Origin: an uncultured Clostridium sp.
Lineage (GTDB): Bacteria; Bacillota; Clostridia; Lachnospirales; Lachnospiraceae
Assembly (NCBI GenBank): GCA_946553025.1
Contig: CAMNRM010000010.1
Coordinates: 1 to 64,000, forward strand
Direction of reading: 5' to 3'
Length of the DNA stretch: 64,000 bases
Below, piece by piece: positions 7,717 to 16,007 of this stretch. The translations under genes and the position numbers were made by a program. How positions within the stretch are numbered: the first letter of the stretch is position 1; each line of letters begins with the position of its first letter. The notes under the pieces were generated by a model. It searched no databases and was not told the DNA's origin. It saw only the letters and a list, made by a program, of their open reading frames with translations.

Positions 7717-8082
7717 TTATAACTCCTGCCATTGGATGCAAGAAGGTCTTTCATCGGTAGATAAAAATTCCCGGATACACAAAAACGCATCGTTTAGGGA
7801 AATTACGGCATCTGCTGCAGGACACCACTGTGCGCCATCTGCAATAAATGTAATTTCATTCTGGTTTTTATCATTATAAGAAAGCCATATATCACCTGTA
7901 TCATTTTGGAAAAAATTAACTGCCGCATACTGCCCGTTGGTACAGACAGCCAGGCAGGGGTATTCGTTATCTTTGCTAATCCACAGGTCGGCTTTTTTCT
8001 GTGCCGCTGTTTGCACAAATTCTATTACATCATCTACAGATTGAAAGATAAAATCTCCTTGGTTTGTGCTGACGATTGCCAT
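7717..8082 (-). CDS. Imm1-like immunity protein
   Basis: 121 residues. The pattern of Trp, YPCLAV, NGQYAAVNFF and the ending ERPSCIQWQEL recalls Imm1-type immunity proteins, which neutralise nuclease or deaminase toxins of contact-dependent systems. GGAGG lies six bases before the ATG. No toxin gene is beside it, so it would be an orphan immunity gene. Confidence 0.6.
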   Translation of the reverse strand: MAIVSTNQGDFIFQSVDDVIEFVQTAAQKKADLWISKDNEYPCLAVCTNGQYAAVNFFQNDTGDIWLSYNDKNQNEITFIADGAQWCPAADAVISLNDAFLCIREFLSTDERPSCIQWQEL

Positions 8083-8152
8083 ATATTATCCTCCATAATT
8101 GCCGATTTGGTTTCTTAATCTTAAACCAGGCTGAAGTTAACCAAATAACTTC

Positions 8153-8260
8153 TCACCAGTCCGTGGAATATTCCATGCTCCATAACATTTCCTCCAAATC
8201 ATCATCGGAAATAAAATACTGTTTCTGAATTGGTTTTAATGCAGTAATTATTGGTTCCAT
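8153..8260 (-). CDS. Possible 35-residue peptide or gene remnant
   Basis: Minus-strand frame from ATG at 8260, MEPIITALKPIQKQYFISDD and ending MEYSTDW. An AAGG lies about six bases upstream. It is acidic at the C-terminus like the tails of some immunity proteins. It may be the end of a degraded gene. 8261-8460 shows only a weak copy of the TATAAT leader module near 8308. Confidence 0.3.
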   Translation of the reverse strand: MEPIITALKPIQKQYFISDDDLEEMLWSMEYSTDW

Positions 8261-8461
8261 GCCTGCCTTATTCCCTCAAAATGTTTTGCTGCGGAATTAC
8301 GTTCGTTCCATTATACCGCAACAATTTATCACTCATACAAATAATTATAGGAAATAATCCGATGGCAGTCAATATGAATTCTATTTTTCTAAAATCTCCG
8401 TTTTGTAAATTCTATAGTTTATATTTTTCTTCAATTTTTCTTCAATTTTTAATCTGTCACT

Positions 8462-8491
8462 TGACATCACTCTAAAAGCTATGTTAAGATA
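8462..8491 (+). promoter_or_regulatory. Putative promoter upstream of MATE leader
   Basis: TTGACA at 8462-8467, about 17-18 bases, then TTAAGAT near 8485-8491. It points toward the MATE gene and lies upstream of a terminator hairpin, giving a leader of about 120 bases before that hairpin. Confidence 0.45.
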
Positions 8492-8584
8492 ACTGCAGTA
8501 CTTTAATTTTTGACTTATCTTGCTAACCTAAAATTTATGTGAACTTTTCTGAACAATACTGCTGTGCTATTGTTTATTTTTCGT

Positions 8585-8618
8585 CACATCCGCCGGGCTG
8601 CGCGGGTGTGTTTTTTTT
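8585..8618 (+). terminator. Intrinsic terminator in MATE leader
   Basis: Nine-base stem CACATCCGC (8585-8593) with GCGGGTGTG (8602-8610), one G-U pair, followed by eight T. There is no plus-strand gene before it, so it may act as an attenuator of the MATE gene rather than as a gene end. Confidence 0.65.
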
Positions 8619-8717
8619 GGAAAGTTTTTGTAAAATGGTTAAAAAATTTGAAGAATAGTCAAAAATCTATGGACAAAAACCTGCACCAAATATTGATAAA
8701 GGAAAGGAGTTTTTTCT

Positions 8718-10070
8718 ATGCAGAATGATTTTATGCGGGAAAAGCCTGTGCTTTCTCTCGTCCTGTCGATGTCTTTGCCGATGACGCTGTCCATGCTGGT
8801 GAATTCTCTTTACAATATTGTTGACAGCTATTTTGTTGCCCGTATCAGTGAGGCTGCGATGACGGCGCTCTCCCTTGTCTATCCGCTTCAGATTTTAACG
8901 ACAGCGGTTGGTGTCGGGCTGGGTATCGGGCTGAATGCTACGGCTTCTTATTACCTGGGGGCAAAACAGAATGATGAAGCGAACCGTGCGGCCTCGGTCG
9001 GGGTGATTTTAAGTATTATCCATGGAATTTTACTGACGGTTTTTTGCCTTCTGGCAGTTCCGCATTTTCTGCGCCTGTTTACGCAGGATGAATACATTAT
9101 TCAACATGGGATGACCTATTCTTTGATTGTATTTTCCTTCTGTGTACCGCACAGTTTAGGGGTTGCTTTCGAGAAAATATTCCAGGCGGAAGGGCAGATG
9201 GTAATTTCCATGATCAGTATGCTAGGCGGCTGTATTGCCAATATTATTCTAGATCCCATCCTGATCTTTGGCACGCCGTTTATCCCCGCGATGGGAATTA
9301 CAGGGGCTGCCGTGGCGACGGGTATCGGACAAACTCTGCCGATTTTGATTTATTTGTTTTTTTACCGGACGAAACCCCTGCCGATTAAGCTTGTCTTTCG
9401 CCGAAATACTCTGGATCGAAGCTTGTGCAGGAGAATTTATTCGATCAGCGTGCCGGCAGCGATTACCATAGCCCTTCCTTCGGTGCTTATCACGGTGCTG
9501 AACGGGATTCTTGCTGCGTTTTCCCAGTCCTATGTTTTGATTCTGGGGATTTATTATAAGCTGCAGACCTTTATCTATCTGACGACAAGCGGTATTGTTC
9601 AGGGAATCCGTCCGATTATCGGCTATAACTACGGAGCGAAGGAGTATGCACGGGTTCGTGCGATCTTTGCAACGGCATTAAAATTAACGCTGGGGGTAAT
9701 GACGATTGGTACGCTGATCTGTCTTTTCTTCTCGGATGCATTAATCGGATTATTTACGACAACTCCGGATACGATTAAGGCCGGAGGAGAGGCACTGCGG
9801 ATAATCAGCTGCGGTTTTATCGTTTCTGCGGTTTCCGTAACCATCAGCGGTACTTTGGAAGGTCTTGGACAGGGGATGGATTCTTTAAAGATTTCTCTGC
9901 TGCGCTATATGATAACCATTATCCCGCTGTCCCTTCTTTTAAGCAGGATGTTTGGGCCGGTTGGCATGTGGTATTCTTTTGGGCTTTCCGAAGCAGTAAC
10001 ATCCCTGGCAGCGGTATGGATTTATCACAGGGTTAAGCTTTGCACATTCTCCGCAGAATACCAGGGGTAA
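8718..10070 (+). CDS. MATE-family efflux transporter
   Basis: 450-residue inner-membrane antiporter of the MATE family with about 12 hydrophobic segments in two repeated halves. The N-terminus SLPMTLSMLVNSLYNIVDSY is typical of the DinF/NorM-like bacterial branch, which exports cationic drugs or metabolites against Na+ or H+. AAGGAG precedes the ATG. A terminator hairpin at 8585-8618 in its leader may control expression. Substrate cannot be told from sequence. Confidence 0.9.
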   Translation: MQNDFMREKPVLSLVLSMSLPMTLSMLVNSLYNIVDSYFVARISEAAMTALSLVYPLQILTTAVGVGLGIGLNATASYYLGAKQNDEANRAASVGVILSIIHGILLTVFCLLAVPHFLRLFTQDEYIIQHGMTYSLIVFSFCVPHSLGVAFEKIFQAEGQMVISMISMLGGCIANIILDPILIFGTPFIPAMGITGAAVATGIGQTLPILIYLFFYRTKPLPIKLVFRRNTLDRSLCRRIYSISVPAAITIALPSVLITVLNGILAAFSQSYVLILGIYYKLQTFIYLTTSGIVQGIRPIIGYNYGAKEYARVRAIFATALKLTLGVMTIGTLICLFFSDALIGLFTTTPDTIKAGGEALRIISCGFIVSAVSVTISGTLEGLGQGMDSLKISLLRYMITIIPLSLLLSRMFGPVGMWYSFGLSEAVTSLAAVWIYHRVKLCTFSAEYQG

Positions 10071-10171
10071 AAAAATCAAAATTTGACAAAATCATCCTTT
10101 CATGCATAGGAAAAGAAAATACGCGGATACTAACGCAAAAGAGATTTTTATGCGGAAAGGATGATTTTTGT

Positions 10172-11209
10172 ATGCAGAAAGGGAAAGCAAGTATTGCTTT
10201 TGACCATCCGCCTTTGATTTGCGGGGCAGCTTCGGTTGCGGGGAGCAAGGAAGGTGAAGGGCCGTTAGGGCAGTTATTTGATCTTGTAGAGCAGGACGAT
10301 CGTCTGGGCAAGAAAAACTGGGAAGAGGCGGAGAGTGAGCTTCAGAAAAAAGCAGCGAAACTGGCGATAGAAAAGGCCGGACGAAAGAAAGAGGAGATCC
10401 GTTATCTGTTTGCCGGGGATTTGCTGGGACAATTAATTGCAACCTCATTTGGCTTAATGGAACTGGAAATTCCGCTGTTTGGGCTTTACGGGGCATGTTC
10501 GACCATGGGGGAAGCTCTGTCTTTGGGGGCAATGGCTGTCGATGCAGGTTATGCAGACCGCTGCCTGGCCTTGGCTTCCAGCCATTTTGCCACGGCGGAA
10601 AAACAGTTTCGTTTTCCTCTGGGCTACGGAAACCAGCGTCCGTATTCGTCTACCTGGACAGCTACGGGCTGCGGGGCTGTGGTTTTAGAGAGCAGCAGGG
10701 AGAAGGAAGAGAAAGACTGTTCCTCCGCACAGGCAAAGATTTCAGGAATAACCACCGGAAAGATCGTTGATTTTGGCCTGAAGGACTCCATGAACATGGG
10801 GGCGGCCATGGCTCCTGCGGCATTTCACTCGATTTTACAGAATTTTGAAGATTTTGAGCGGGACGAAAAAGCCTACGACCAGATTATTACCGGGGATCTG
10901 GGAAAGGTGGGGCAGACGATTCTCTGGGATTTTATGGCGAAGAAGGGCTATGATCTTTCGCAGGTACACATGGACTGCGGGATTGAACTCTATGACAGCA
11001 AGACGCAGGATACCCATGCCGGGGGAAGCGGGTGCGGGTGTTCTGCCATTGTCCTGTGTTCCTATATTCTGCCCAAAATTCAGGACGGAACATGGAAGCG
11101 GGTACTGTTCGTTCCCACAGGAGCGCTGCTTTCTACGGTAAGCTATAATGAAGGTCAGAGCGTCCCCGGAATCGCTCATGCGGTAGTTATCGAACGGATA
11201 AACGGTTAG
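10172..11209 (+). CDS. spoVAD: Stage V sporulation protein AD
   Basis: 345 residues, the normal SpoVAD length, with a thiolase-like fold that binds dipicolinic acid during its uptake into the forespore. The start MQKGKASIAFDHPPLICGAA at the ATG at 10172 fits the family, with GGAAAGGA about ten bases upstream; the frame is open further upstream but without family similarity. Motifs seen: LYGACSTMGEAL around residue 110 and GGSGCGCSAIVL near 290. spoVAE follows 15 bases later. No spoVAC precedes it; the upstream neighbour is the MATE gene. Confidence 0.92.
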   Translation: MQKGKASIAFDHPPLICGAASVAGSKEGEGPLGQLFDLVEQDDRLGKKNWEEAESELQKKAAKLAIEKAGRKKEEIRYLFAGDLLGQLIATSFGLMELEIPLFGLYGACSTMGEALSLGAMAVDAGYADRCLALASSHFATAEKQFRFPLGYGNQRPYSSTWTATGCGAVVLESSREKEEKDCSSAQAKISGITTGKIVDFGLKDSMNMGAAMAPAAFHSILQNFEDFERDEKAYDQIITGDLGKVGQTILWDFMAKKGYDLSQVHMDCGIELYDSKTQDTHAGGSGCGCSAIVLCSYILPKIQDGTWKRVLFVPTGALLSTVSYNEGQSVPGIAHAVVIERING

Positions 11210-11224
11210 AGAGGAGAGTAGAGG

Positions 11225-11581
11225 ATGGATTATGTGAAAGCATTTATTATCGGCGGTCTGATCTGTGCGCTGGTTCAGATTCTGCTGGACAAAACAAAAC
11301 TGATGCCGGGCCGGGTTATGGTTTTACTGGTGGTATCCGGCTGTATTCTGGGCGCAGTCGGCGTGTATCAGCCGTTTTTAGACTGGGCCGGTGCCGGTGC
11401 GGCCGTACCTCTTCTTGGTTTTGGAAATACCCTTTGGAAGGGTGTCGTGGAAGGTGTGGGTAAGGACGGATTTCTGGGGATTTTTAAAGGCGGACTGACG
11501 GCAAGCTCTGCCGGCATTGCTGCGGCACTGGTTTTTGGTTATGTAGGCTCCCTGGTGTTTAAGCCGAAGATGAAAGGGTAG
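11225..11581 (+). CDS. spoVAE: Stage V sporulation protein AE
   Basis: 118-residue integral membrane protein with about four hydrophobic segments, matching SpoVAE(b) (GGLICALVQILLDKTKLMPG at residues 10-29; GKDGFLGIFKGGLTASSAGI near 79-98). It is part of the channel that moves calcium-dipicolinate into the forespore. GAGGAGAGTAGAGG precedes the ATG. The last 25 bases of the gene are repeated twice more just downstream. Confidence 0.92.
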   Translation: MDYVKAFIIGGLICALVQILLDKTKLMPGRVMVLLVVSGCILGAVGVYQPFLDWAGAGAAVPLLGFGNTLWKGVVEGVGKDGFLGIFKGGLTASSAGIAAALVFGYVGSLVFKPKMKG

Positions 11582-11660
11582 AAGGTTTTTTGTGTTTAAG
11601 CCGAAGGTGAAAGGGTAGAAGCTTCCCCGGTGGCTAAGCCGAAGATGAAAGGGCAGAAAG
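11555..11660 (+). repeat. Tandem partial copies of the spoVAE 3' end
   Basis: The segment TTTAAGCCGAAGATGAAAGG at the gene end recurs with small changes at about 11594-11613 and, as CTAAGCCGAAGATGAAAGGG, near 11634-11653. The copies cover the C-terminal codons FKPKMKG and the stop. They lie beyond the first stop codon, so they do not alter the protein. Confidence 0.7.
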
Positions 11661-11717
11661 AATAAGCGTCCGGACAGAATGCGGTTGATGAGCAGTCCTG
11701 TCCGGGCGGTTTTATGT

Positions 11718-12314
11718 TTATCGGATGATCTCCAGAACCTCTTTTGGCAGTTGGGGGAAGGGGATAACCGGGGGCTGGAAAGAATTGTGCGGGCCAATGA
11801 TTTTTTCCATCCATACCATATTGTACCAGCGATTGAATTTATAGCCGCACTGATGAAACTCGCCCACCATCCGGTAGCCAAGATGTGTGTGAAATTGTAC
11901 GCTGTTTTTGGTCAGATATTCGTCTTCGATTTCGGGATAGCCGATACAGGCGTTAAGGTTAAGAATGTTCTGCGCCTTGGAAATTTCTTCCAGGATTTTA
12001 TAAAGCCTTTTTCCCAACCCCATTTTTTTGCAGTCTTCACGGATATAAATGGTCGTTTCCGCTGCCCATGCATAGGCTGCCCGCCCAACGAACGGGCCTG
12101 TGTAGGCATAACCAAGGATTTCTCCCTGAACTTCGGCAACCAGATACGGGTATTTTTTCAATGTCTTTTTTATTCTTTCTGTAAATTCTTCCAGACTGGG
12201 AACTTCATATTCAAAGGTAATTACGGTATTGCGCACATAAGGGGCGTAAATGGACAGGATTTTGGCAGCATCGTCAGGGGAAGCAATACGGACAGAAATA
12301 TTTTCTTTTTTCAT
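11718..12314 (-). CDS. GNAT acetyltransferase, phosphinothricin-acetyltransferase type
   Basis: 198-residue cytoplasmic acyltransferase. RIASPDDAAKILSIYAPYV at the N-terminus and NTVITFEYEVPSLEEF match the Pat/YwnH branch of GNAT enzymes, which acetylate phosphinothricin or methionine sulfoximine-like amines. The acetyl-CoA motif is KKMGLGKRLYKIL near residue 96. AAGGAA precedes the ATG. It converges with spoVAE. Family sure; substrate not. Confidence 0.85.
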   Translation of the reverse strand: MKKENISVRIASPDDAAKILSIYAPYVRNTVITFEYEVPSLEEFTERIKKTLKKYPYLVAEVQGEILGYAYTGPFVGRAAYAWAAETTIYIREDCKKMGLGKRLYKILEEISKAQNILNLNACIGYPEIEDEYLTKNSVQFHTHLGYRMVGEFHQCGYKFNRWYNMVWMEKIIGPHNSFQPPVIPFPQLPKEVLEIIR

Positions 12315-12442
12315 AGGTAAATGGTTCCTTTCTTATTCTTGTTTATGCAGGTCTGCGTACTTTTTTAGCTTTGTTTTTAATCTTAACACAATAGAAAGAA
12401 AAAGAAAAGTGCGCAAATGCACCAGGCATTTACACACTCTTC

Positions 12443-12494
12443 GTTACTGTTTACATGTTCACAGCAACGGGCAAAAATTCATAAAAATTGCGGT
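12443..12494. mobile_element. MITE-like repeat, left half
   Basis: GTTACTGTTTACATGTTCAC, then the GGGCAAAAATTCAT segment, as in the left half of the 5277-5408 element. The right half is missing. It ends at the stop of the small gene at 12494. Confidence 0.7.
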
Positions 12495-12646
12495 TAATTC
12501 TTTTCTCCTTCTTCTACAATTTCCTCAAGCACCCGGATTAAATCGTGAATGGTGCGCACCTGAACATCCCTGGAAAGGATTTGGTTTTTCAGGCTTTCGG
12601 AAAGTTCGTTGAATTTGGGCTGAACTTCGGAAGAAATATAAGACAT
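12494..12646 (-). CDS. Small conserved-looking hypothetical protein
   Basis: 50 residues, MSYISSEVQPKFNELSESLK to the end EEGEKN; helical and acidic, no membrane segment. The ATG at 12646 has GAGGTGA six bases upstream; the longer frame to 12676 has none. The form (SYISxxVxxKFxxLSxxLKxxIL) seems familiar from Clostridia, but I cannot name a family. Confidence 0.6.
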   Translation of the reverse strand: MSYISSEVQPKFNELSESLKNQILSRDVQVRTIHDLIRVLEEIVEEGEKN

Positions 12647-12739
12647 TATTATCACCTCAGTAACAGCATAACCCAAGCCCGGCTTTTTTATGCCGAACTT
12701 CCGTGAAGATGTAATGGATAATTTAACCGGTCAAGAAAG

Positions 12740-12835
12740 CTTCCCGTTTTTAAGCTGTAAAGACAAAATTCCCTGTTTCTAAGTCGCAAAGACGAAGCCC
12801 CCATAAAGATAAAGTTCCCGTTTCTAAGCTACAGA
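12740..12835. repeat. Degenerate tandem repeats downstream of the Pro-rich gene
   Basis: Three loose copies of TTCCCGTTTCTAAGCTGYAA followed by AGAC and an A-rich run, near 12741, 12768 and 12810. A shorter relative (TTTTTAAGCTGCGAAAAAGA) is near 15160. No hairpin or gene is evident in 12677-12839. Confidence 0.5.
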
Positions 12836-12839
12836 GAAT

Positions 12840-13268
12840 TTAAAATGGCCAGGGATTCTTCCCCGGTTTTTTCGGGCGCGGGCGAGAAGATCCTGGATTG
12901 TGCGGCGGTCTGGGCGGCGGCCCCGGCGGAATTGGCGGCCTTGGACCTGGCCCCGGTGGGAAAGGCGGTCTTGGGCCTGGTCCGGGCGGAAATGGCGGTC
13001 TTGGGCCTGGCCCGGGTGGAAATGGCGGTCTTGGGCCTGGCCCGGGTGGGAATGGCGGTCTTGGGCCCGGGCCGGGTGGAAATGGCGGTCTTGGGCCTGG
13101 TCCCGGCGGGAATGGCGGTCTTGGACCTGGCCCCGGCGGAAATGGCGGCCTTGGGCCTGGTTCTGGCGGGCGAGGCGGGGGGTTGGGAGGTGCAGGAGGA
13201 CGAAGGGTGCATGAACTGCAGATACCGCAGGGCTGCTTCCATTGGGAATGGAAAATTCGATCGGACAT
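12840..13268 (-). CDS. Proline-rich protein with 10-residue repeats
   Basis: 142 residues. After a Cys-containing head (WKQPCGICSSC), about eight copies of GPGPRPPFPP run through residues 35-115, ending in a basic tail. No signal peptide. The minus strand is preferred over the Gly-rich plus-strand frames because AAGGAAA stands about 11 bases before the ATG and the frame ends cleanly outside the repeat. Pro/Gly repeat proteins in spore formers are often spore-surface proteins; with spoVA genes nearby that is plausible but not shown. Confidence 0.6.
   Translation of the reverse strand: MSDRIFHSQWKQPCGICSSCTLRPPAPPNPPPRPPEPGPRPPFPPGPGPRPPFPPGPGPRPPFPPGPGPRPPFPPGPGPRPPFPPGPGPRPPFPPGPGPRPPFPPGPGPRPPIPPGPPPRPPHNPGSSRPRPKKPGKNPWPF
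12940..13170. repeat. 30-bp tandem repeat array
   Basis: About eight units of 30 bases (core GGCGGTCTTGGGCCTGG) with third-position variation, inside the Pro-rich gene. The unit length keeps the reading frame, so copy number can change without breaking the protein. Confidence 0.85.
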
Positions 13269-13275
13269 AGACTAG

Positions 13276-13710
13276 AAATTTCCTTTTTGTTTTATGATAT
13301 GCATGAAAGGGAAGCGGGGTTCAGAAAAGACAGGTTAAGACAGGTTAAAAAGAGTTGCTCAGCGCAGCAGGTGTGAGGACTGCGAGAGCAGTAATGAAAA
13401 AGACCCCATAAAAGGGAGGAAGCCGACAGTGGTAAGACTGTCGGCTGAATATTATGAAAAAAAGTTTATAAGCATTTGCTCTTTACATGTTATAGTATAG
13501 GCAGAAGATATGGAGAAAGTTTGAGGGATTTGTAACAATTATGTGAACAATTTTGGAGAAATATGAACATTGAAGGGAAATCCTGGGAAATATAAGAATA
13601 AAAGGGAAAGCCTGGAAAGGATAAGAAGAAAAAAAGAAAAAAAATGAACCAAAGGGAAGTCTTCAGGCTCTTATTCTACAGATGCATCGAAAAAGGAAAG
13701 GAAGAGGACA
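13276..13710 (+). other. Long intergenic leader before the ECF sigma gene
   Basis: No gene seen. It holds a degenerate MITE right end (about 13362-13393) and a purine-rich stretch 13560-13650. Around 13530-13555 there is a repeated TAACAATT / GAACAATT motif that could be a regulator site. I could not place a convincing promoter. Confidence 0.4.
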
Positions 13711-14349
13711 ATGGAAGAAGAGAAGAGAGCTTTCGTGCGCAGGATGATTGAAGGCGACGAAAGGGCATTTGATGAACTGTACCATGCCTATTCCAAAAAG
13801 CTGTACCGTATGGCGTATTTTATTACTGGAAATCACAGTGACAGTGAGGATATTCTGCAGGAAACCTTTGTCAAATGCTATTTGCACCGGAAAGAATTAA
13901 AGAATTTGGAACGGTTTGAATCCTGGATTTGCCAGATTCTTGTGCGGACAGCCTGGAAGATGGAAAAAAAGAAAAAGAGAACCGGCGAAATTTCCTATGA
14001 AGAGATTTTGGAACAGGAAGAAGATTCCGGTTCAAGGATGGCCAGACAGATGAGGGAAGATTTATCTGCCGTAAATCCTCTGGATGCCTGTTTGCAAAAG
14101 GAGTCGTTTACCGAACTTGGAGAGATGGTAAAGCAGTTGGACATTAAGTACAGAACCGTGATTCTGCTTTATTATTATAATGATTATGGGACAAAAGAAA
14201 TTGCCCGTATTATGGGAATTTTTGAGGGAACCGTAAAATCCAGGCTCAGCAGGGCAAGAACTCTTTTGCATCAGCAGATGGAACGAGATGCCAATGGTTC
14301 AATCCGAAAAAACCGGCAGAATAACAGGGTAAAGGGGGCAGTGTCATGA
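13711..14349 (+). CDS. ECF-type RNA polymerase sigma factor
   Basis: 212 residues with the two ECF domains: sigma region 2 (about 10-80, AYSKKLYRMAYFITGNHSDS, then EDILQETFVKCY) and region 4 (about 130-195, KEIARIMGIFEGTVKSRLSR). It directs RNA polymerase to stress-type promoters. AAGGAAGAGGA precedes the ATG. It overlaps the next gene by four bases (ATGA), which ties it to its putative anti-sigma factor. Confidence 0.92.
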   Translation: MEEEKRAFVRRMIEGDERAFDELYHAYSKKLYRMAYFITGNHSDSEDILQETFVKCYLHRKELKNLERFESWICQILVRTAWKMEKKKKRTGEISYEEILEQEEDSGSRMARQMREDLSAVNPLDACLQKESFTELGEMVKQLDIKYRTVILLYYYNDYGTKEIARIMGIFEGTVKSRLSRARTLLHQQMERDANGSIRKNRQNNRVKGAVS

Positions 14350-15134
14350 ACAGCCGTTGGGAAGATAAGATCAGAACGCAGCTGGCAGAAGAAATTCATG
14401 CTGTAGATTTTTCTAAGGAAACACAGGATCAGATTTTAAACCGTGTGCATGGGCAAATCAGAAAAAGGAGAATAAGGATGAAGATGGACAGGAAGTATAC
14501 AGGCGTTATTTTAGCGGCAGCATTAGTGGTTATCGGCGGGATTACCGCGATTGGAGCAGGGAAAATTGCATTTACCAGCGGCGGTCATTCGCCGGAAGAA
14601 GAGGTAGAAAACCTTGCCGAGCTTTCAGTGATGGCAGAAGAAAAACTTGGAGGAAGTGTTCGGATTCCGGAAAATCTTGCCGAAGGAATTACGTTTTCCA
14701 GCGGTATTGTCAATGATGTAGATGCCTGGGACGAGGAACATCAAAAGGTAGGAAGCTTCCCGGAAGCGATGGTATTTTATAGAGATGGAAATGGAAAAAG
14801 TTATACGCTGACCATCTCAAAGCCATTAGAGGGAATACAGAAAAGCTACACAGGCATCGTAACCCAGACTTATCAGGGCATGGAACTTTCCGGCAAGGTG
14901 GATCAATATCTTTTCCTCCCTCCGGATCAAAAACCCAGTGAGGAGGAAAGGCAGTTAGAGGCAGAGGGGAAATTATTTATCAGCTATGGTTCGGACGAAG
15001 CGGAACGCGAAACCTTTACCAGTGTTTCCTGGAATGAGGGCAGTTTTGTTTATCTGTTATCTACCTTTGAAAATGCAGAAGTCAGCGAAATGATGGAATG
15101 GGCAAAAACGGTCGTTGATTCAGGCAATGAGTGA
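14346..15134 (+). CDS. Membrane-bound anti-sigma factor, DUF4367-like
   Basis: 262 residues. A cytoplasmic N-terminal segment of about 55 residues is followed by one membrane helix (YTGVILAAALVVIGGITAIG, about 52-71) and an outer domain of about 190 residues resembling DUF4367. Start overlaps the sigma-factor stop by four bases. The layout (sigma, then single-pass partner) is that of ECF sigma/anti-sigma operons; the partner would hold the sigma factor until an envelope signal arrives. Confidence 0.75.
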   Translation: MNSRWEDKIRTQLAEEIHAVDFSKETQDQILNRVHGQIRKRRIRMKMDRKYTGVILAAALVVIGGITAIGAGKIAFTSGGHSPEEEVENLAELSVMAEEKLGGSVRIPENLAEGITFSSGIVNDVDAWDEEHQKVGSFPEAMVFYRDGNGKSYTLTISKPLEGIQKSYTGIVTQTYQGMELSGKVDQYLFLPPDQKPSEEERQLEAEGKLFISYGSDEAERETFTSVSWNEGSFVYLLSTFENAEVSEMMEWAKTVVDSGNE

Positions 15135-15209
15135 TGTGCAGTATAGGGAACAAAATATTTTTTAAGCTGCGAAAAAGAAAATTAAAGGGATAAAGAAAAG
15201 AAGTAAAAA

Positions 15210-15252
15210 AGCGGACATCGTGTCTTTAGCGGGCAGGAGTGTTCGCTTTTTT
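15210..15252 (+). terminator. Terminator of the sigma/anti-sigma operon
   Basis: AGCGGACA (15210-15217) pairs with TGTTCGCT (15240-15247) with one G-U pair, followed by a run of T. Confidence 0.6.
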
Positions 15253-15375
15253 ATGTACGCAAAAAACAGTAAGAATGTTTAGTAAACGATTATGGATAAA
15301 AAAGATAGATGAAGTTTCCCGGTAAATCGGGTATAATAGAAAAACTAGTTGTACAGAGAAGAAAGAAGGTTTGGA

Positions 15376-15603
15376 TTATAAAAACTGGTCTTCATCGGAA
15401 GAAACATAAACCGCAATGTCTTCAACCTTACAGTTTAAAACGCGGCACAGGTCATTCATTGTTGTTGTCGTAATGGCCTGATTTTTTCGCAGACGATCAA
15501 TAGTTGAACTGGAAATGTGGTGCTTGTTAATCAGGGTGTATGTAGATTCATTGGAATTTTTTAATGTTTTCCAAAAAGGGTTGTAAGAAATCATAAGAAT
15601 CAC
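15376..15603 (-). CDS. Small XRE-type helix-turn-helix regulator
   Basis: About 72-75 residues forming a single Cro/CI HTH domain: YTLINKHHISSSTIDRLRKN then TTTTMNDLCRVLNCKVEDIA. AGGAGG precedes both a GTG at 15603 and an ATG at 15594; either may be used. It stands alone, divergent from the promoter of the 15760 gene, which it might control. Confidence 0.8.
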   Translation of the reverse strand: MILMISYNPFWKTLKNSNESTYTLINKHHISSSTIDRLRKNQAITTTTMNDLCRVLNCKVEDIAVYVSSDEDQFL

Positions 15604-15701
15604 TTGTCCTCCTATAAAAATGGGGATAAAATGGAAATATGCTGTTACTGGGAACAGGAACTATACATTAACTACCCTTATTTTAGGAGATGGTCACAAA
15701 G

Positions 15702-15730
15702 TTGACTATAGTCGGTATAGTAACTATAAT
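15702..15730 (+). promoter_or_regulatory. Promoter of the 15760 gene
   Basis: TTGACT (15702-15707), a 17-base spacer, TATAAT (15725-15730). The spacer contains the near-palindrome ACTATAGT and a TATAGTAACTATA motif that could be an operator for the divergent XRE protein. Confidence 0.75.
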
Positions 15731-15759
15731 AGAAGGCAAAATAAGAAAGAGGTGGCATC

Positions 15760-15981
15760 ATGCAGTTTTCAAAAACGGAAAGACAGAATGAGGAAAAGCC
15801 GTGGGATAATCCATGGGATGAACAGGTAAGCCCGGAAACCTTAAAACGGGTGTCTGATTTTATGCGGGAGGATGACGAATCCTTTTTTCGCCGTACAATA
15901 CAGGGACTTACACTGGCAGAGGTCGAAGAGTTTTTAAGCGAATGCCCGGAATTTCAAAAGTTTTGGGATAAGCAGAATTAA
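15760..15981 (+). CDS. Small hypothetical acidic protein
   Basis: 73 residues, very rich in Asp, Glu and Trp (EEKPWDNPWDEQVSPETLKR). AAGAGGTGG lies six bases before the ATG and a strong promoter lies 30 bases further up. No family recognised. It converges with fcl over a hairpin. Confidence 0.65.
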   Translation: MQFSKTERQNEEKPWDNPWDEQVSPETLKRVSDFMREDDESFFRRTIQGLTLAEVEEFLSECPEFQKFWDKQN

Positions 15982-16007
15982 GAAATACAGATACGAAATG
16001 GAAATAA

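Noticed and set aside
12845-13275. Three long plus-strand frames (Gly-rich or Arg/Trp-rich) across the repeat array
   Set aside because: They are shadows of the 30-bp repeat; only the minus-strand frame has a ribosome site, a non-repeat head and a clean stop.
15620-15829. 69-residue plus-strand frame over the 15702 promoter
   Set aside because: It spans a perfect -35/-10 promoter and overlaps the better-supported 15760 gene.
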